Notes under the pieces: generated by a model
What the model saw: only the letters and a program-made list of their open reading frames with translations
The model's database searches: none
Told to the model about the DNA's origin: nothing
Shown here: piece after piece, positions 63,065-64,000 of the stretch
How positions within the stretch are numbered: position 1 is the stretch's first letter
Layout of the letters: each line of letters opens with the position of its first letter
Position numbers and translations under genes: made by a program
DNA from: Streptomyces sp. NRRL F-6492
Lineage (GTDB): Bacteria; Actinomycetota; Actinomycetes; Streptomycetales; Streptomycetaceae
Assembly: GCF_001280125.1 (NCBI RefSeq)
Contig: NZ_LGEG01000171.1
Span: 16,203-80,202, forward strand
Direction: 5' to 3'
Length of the DNA stretch: 64,000 nt

Positions 63065-63817
63065 TCAGATGCCGCAGCTGGAGGCGGACCAGAAGCGGCT
63101 GGGCCGGTGGTCGACGTGGGCGTGGTCGTCGTGTCCCGGGTAGCCGGGCCCGAGGATGCCGTTGAAGCCGTGGTTGCGGGCCTGCTGGGCGAGCCGGCAC
63201 AGCGAGTGGGGTCCGGCGCCGAGGTCGGCCGCGTCACCGTACAGATGACGGCTGGAGGAGGCGCCGCCGACCGCGCTGTTGCAGGCCTGGCTCCGGAAGC
63301 CGCTGGTGACGCGGAGGGGCTGGTCGCCGAGGGCGTGCCGCAGGGCCTCCAGCTTCCACATGGTGCGCAGGGCGTTGGACTTGGCGGTGGCCGCGCTCAC
63401 CGCGCCCCCGGCCCAGGTGCTGTTGCAGTTGTTCAGCTCCGCGTACGAGAAGTGGACGGGCGTGCAGTCGTCGTCCTGGAGCGCGTAGATCCTGCTGAAC
63501 GTCGCGGGGCCCGCGACGCCGTCGGCGGCCAGTCCGTAGGCGGCCTGGAAGCGTTTGACGGCGGCGGTGGTCGCCGGTCCGTAGGAGCCGTCGACGCCGA
63601 GCACCGCGCCGTTGCCCGGGTAGCCGGCCACGCGGATCTGCAGGGCCGTGACGTCGGCGCCGGAGGCCCCCTGGGAGAGGGTGCGCGACCAGGTGTAGCA
63701 GCCGTCGGCCTGCGCGGTGCCCGCGGTGGCCACCACCCCGGCCAACGAAGCGGACAGGAGCATGACAAGAGAAAGAACCAAGCGCAGGGGCAGGGAACGT
63801 GCGGTGCGTCCGGCCAT
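63065..63817 (-). CDS. Secreted zinc D-Ala-D-Ala carboxypeptidase (M15 family) with peptidoglycan-binding domain
   Basis: 250 residues, ATG 63817 after GGAGG. A signal peptide (LRLVLSLVMLLSASLAGVVA, cleavage near TAQADG) is followed by a PG_binding_1 domain (about 50-110; GASGADVTALQIRVAGYPG, DGSYGPATTAAVKRFQ) and an M15A peptidase domain: SRHLYGDAADLG (zinc His and Asp, about 193) and DDHAHVDH (catalytic/zinc residues, about 232). It is built like the Streptomyces albus G enzyme and should trim peptidoglycan stem peptides outside the cell. Cysteines suggest disulfides. Confidence 0.93.
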   Translation of the reverse strand: MAGRTARSLPLRLVLSLVMLLSASLAGVVATAGTAQADGCYTWSRTLSQGASGADVTALQIRVAGYPGNGAVLGVDGSYGPATTAAVKRFQAAYGLAADGVAGPATFSRIYALQDDDCTPVHFSYAELNNCNSTWAGGAVSAATAKSNALRTMWKLEALRHALGDQPLRVTSGFRSQACNSAVGGASSSRHLYGDAADLGAGPHSLCRLAQQARNHGFNGILGPGYPGHDDHAHVDHRPSRFWSASSCGI

Positions 63818-64000
63818 CGGGCCTCCAGTGCCTCACGGATCGGATGTGGTCCCAGGTGCGGGCACTCAGAGACTGGCGGGCCGCGTGACGCGCGTCAACC
63901 CGCCGTGGCCGCCGCCATTTGTCGGCCCAATGACGGCGGCGGAACGGCCTCCCCGGCTCACCCCGCCGGACCCCCCGCCCCCGGGTCCGCGTCTCCGGCC
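63818..64000. other. Upstream region of the M15 peptidase to the window edge
   Basis: 183 bases containing the leftward promoter/leader of the peptidase gene. AATGGCGGCGG/CCGCCATT-like pairing at about 63913-63938 (CCGCCGCCATT with AATGACGGCGGCGG) is the only structure noted. No gene seen. Confidence 0.3.

Overview
The window is high-GC actinobacterial DNA, most likely a Streptomyces chromosome. The support is strong G/C preference at third codon positions, frequent GTG/TTG starts, an SsgA-family sporulation gene, a transmembrane Ser/Thr kinase, mycothiol-dependent enzyme homologues, and a large NRPS locus. No rRNA, tRNA, insertion sequence, prophage or CRISPR array was recognised. Because of the base composition, long open frames appear on both strands; genes were chosen by recognisable protein families, ribosome binding sites and junctions.

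Layout. (1) 1-10.8 kb: a large secreted DNRLRE/FG-GAP protein (cut by the window edge) stands divergent to a 2,246-residue secreted RHS/YD-repeat protein. That protein ends in a PD-(D/E)XK-like nuclease toxin tip and is followed at once by a probable immunity gene and a strong terminator. (2) 10.9-16.4 kb: small housekeeping and hypothetical genes: a lipoprotein, a mycothiol-dependent enzyme with no obvious start, a HIT protein, a VanZ protein, a DUF4230 protein, a GCS2-type ligase and a DUF4235 protein. (3) 16.5-26 kb: an SNF2 ATPase whose N-terminal part carries a segment resembling a double-stranded-RNA-binding motif, translationally coupled to an unknown Pro/Ala-rich protein; an FAD amine-oxidase-like enzyme; a Ser/Thr kinase; an MpaB-type oxygenase; and an SsgA-like protein.

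(4) 26.8-49.6 kb: a compact NRPS locus: an MbtH-like protein, then two synthetases overlapping by a GTGA junction. NRPS-1 is C-A-PCP x4 plus an epimerase. NRPS-2 is C-A-PCP x2 ending in a thioester reductase instead of a thioesterase. The first C domain resembles the EntF type, so an N-terminal acyl cap is likely. A-domain pocket residues, read by eye, alternate: aliphatic / Gln-like / aliphatic / Gln-like (epimerised to D) / aliphatic / Phe. The predicted product is an N-acyl hexapeptide with a reductively released C-terminal phenylalaninal or alcohol, a protease- or proteasome-inhibitor type of scaffold. This is the most interesting system in the window.

(5) 49.5-64 kb: accessory and housekeeping genes: a 2H phosphoesterase overlapping the NRPS tail, an HU-like protein, an SRPBCC protein, a DUF3533 membrane protein, two paralogous hypotheticals (one with a TEQRE/DR repeat region), two GlxA-type regulators, an MDR oxidoreductase, an SDR, an alpha/beta-hydrolase remnant fused to a coupling junction, small membrane proteins, a PAP2-DAGK/BrkB/PAP2 membrane operon, and a secreted M15 D-Ala-D-Ala carboxypeptidase.
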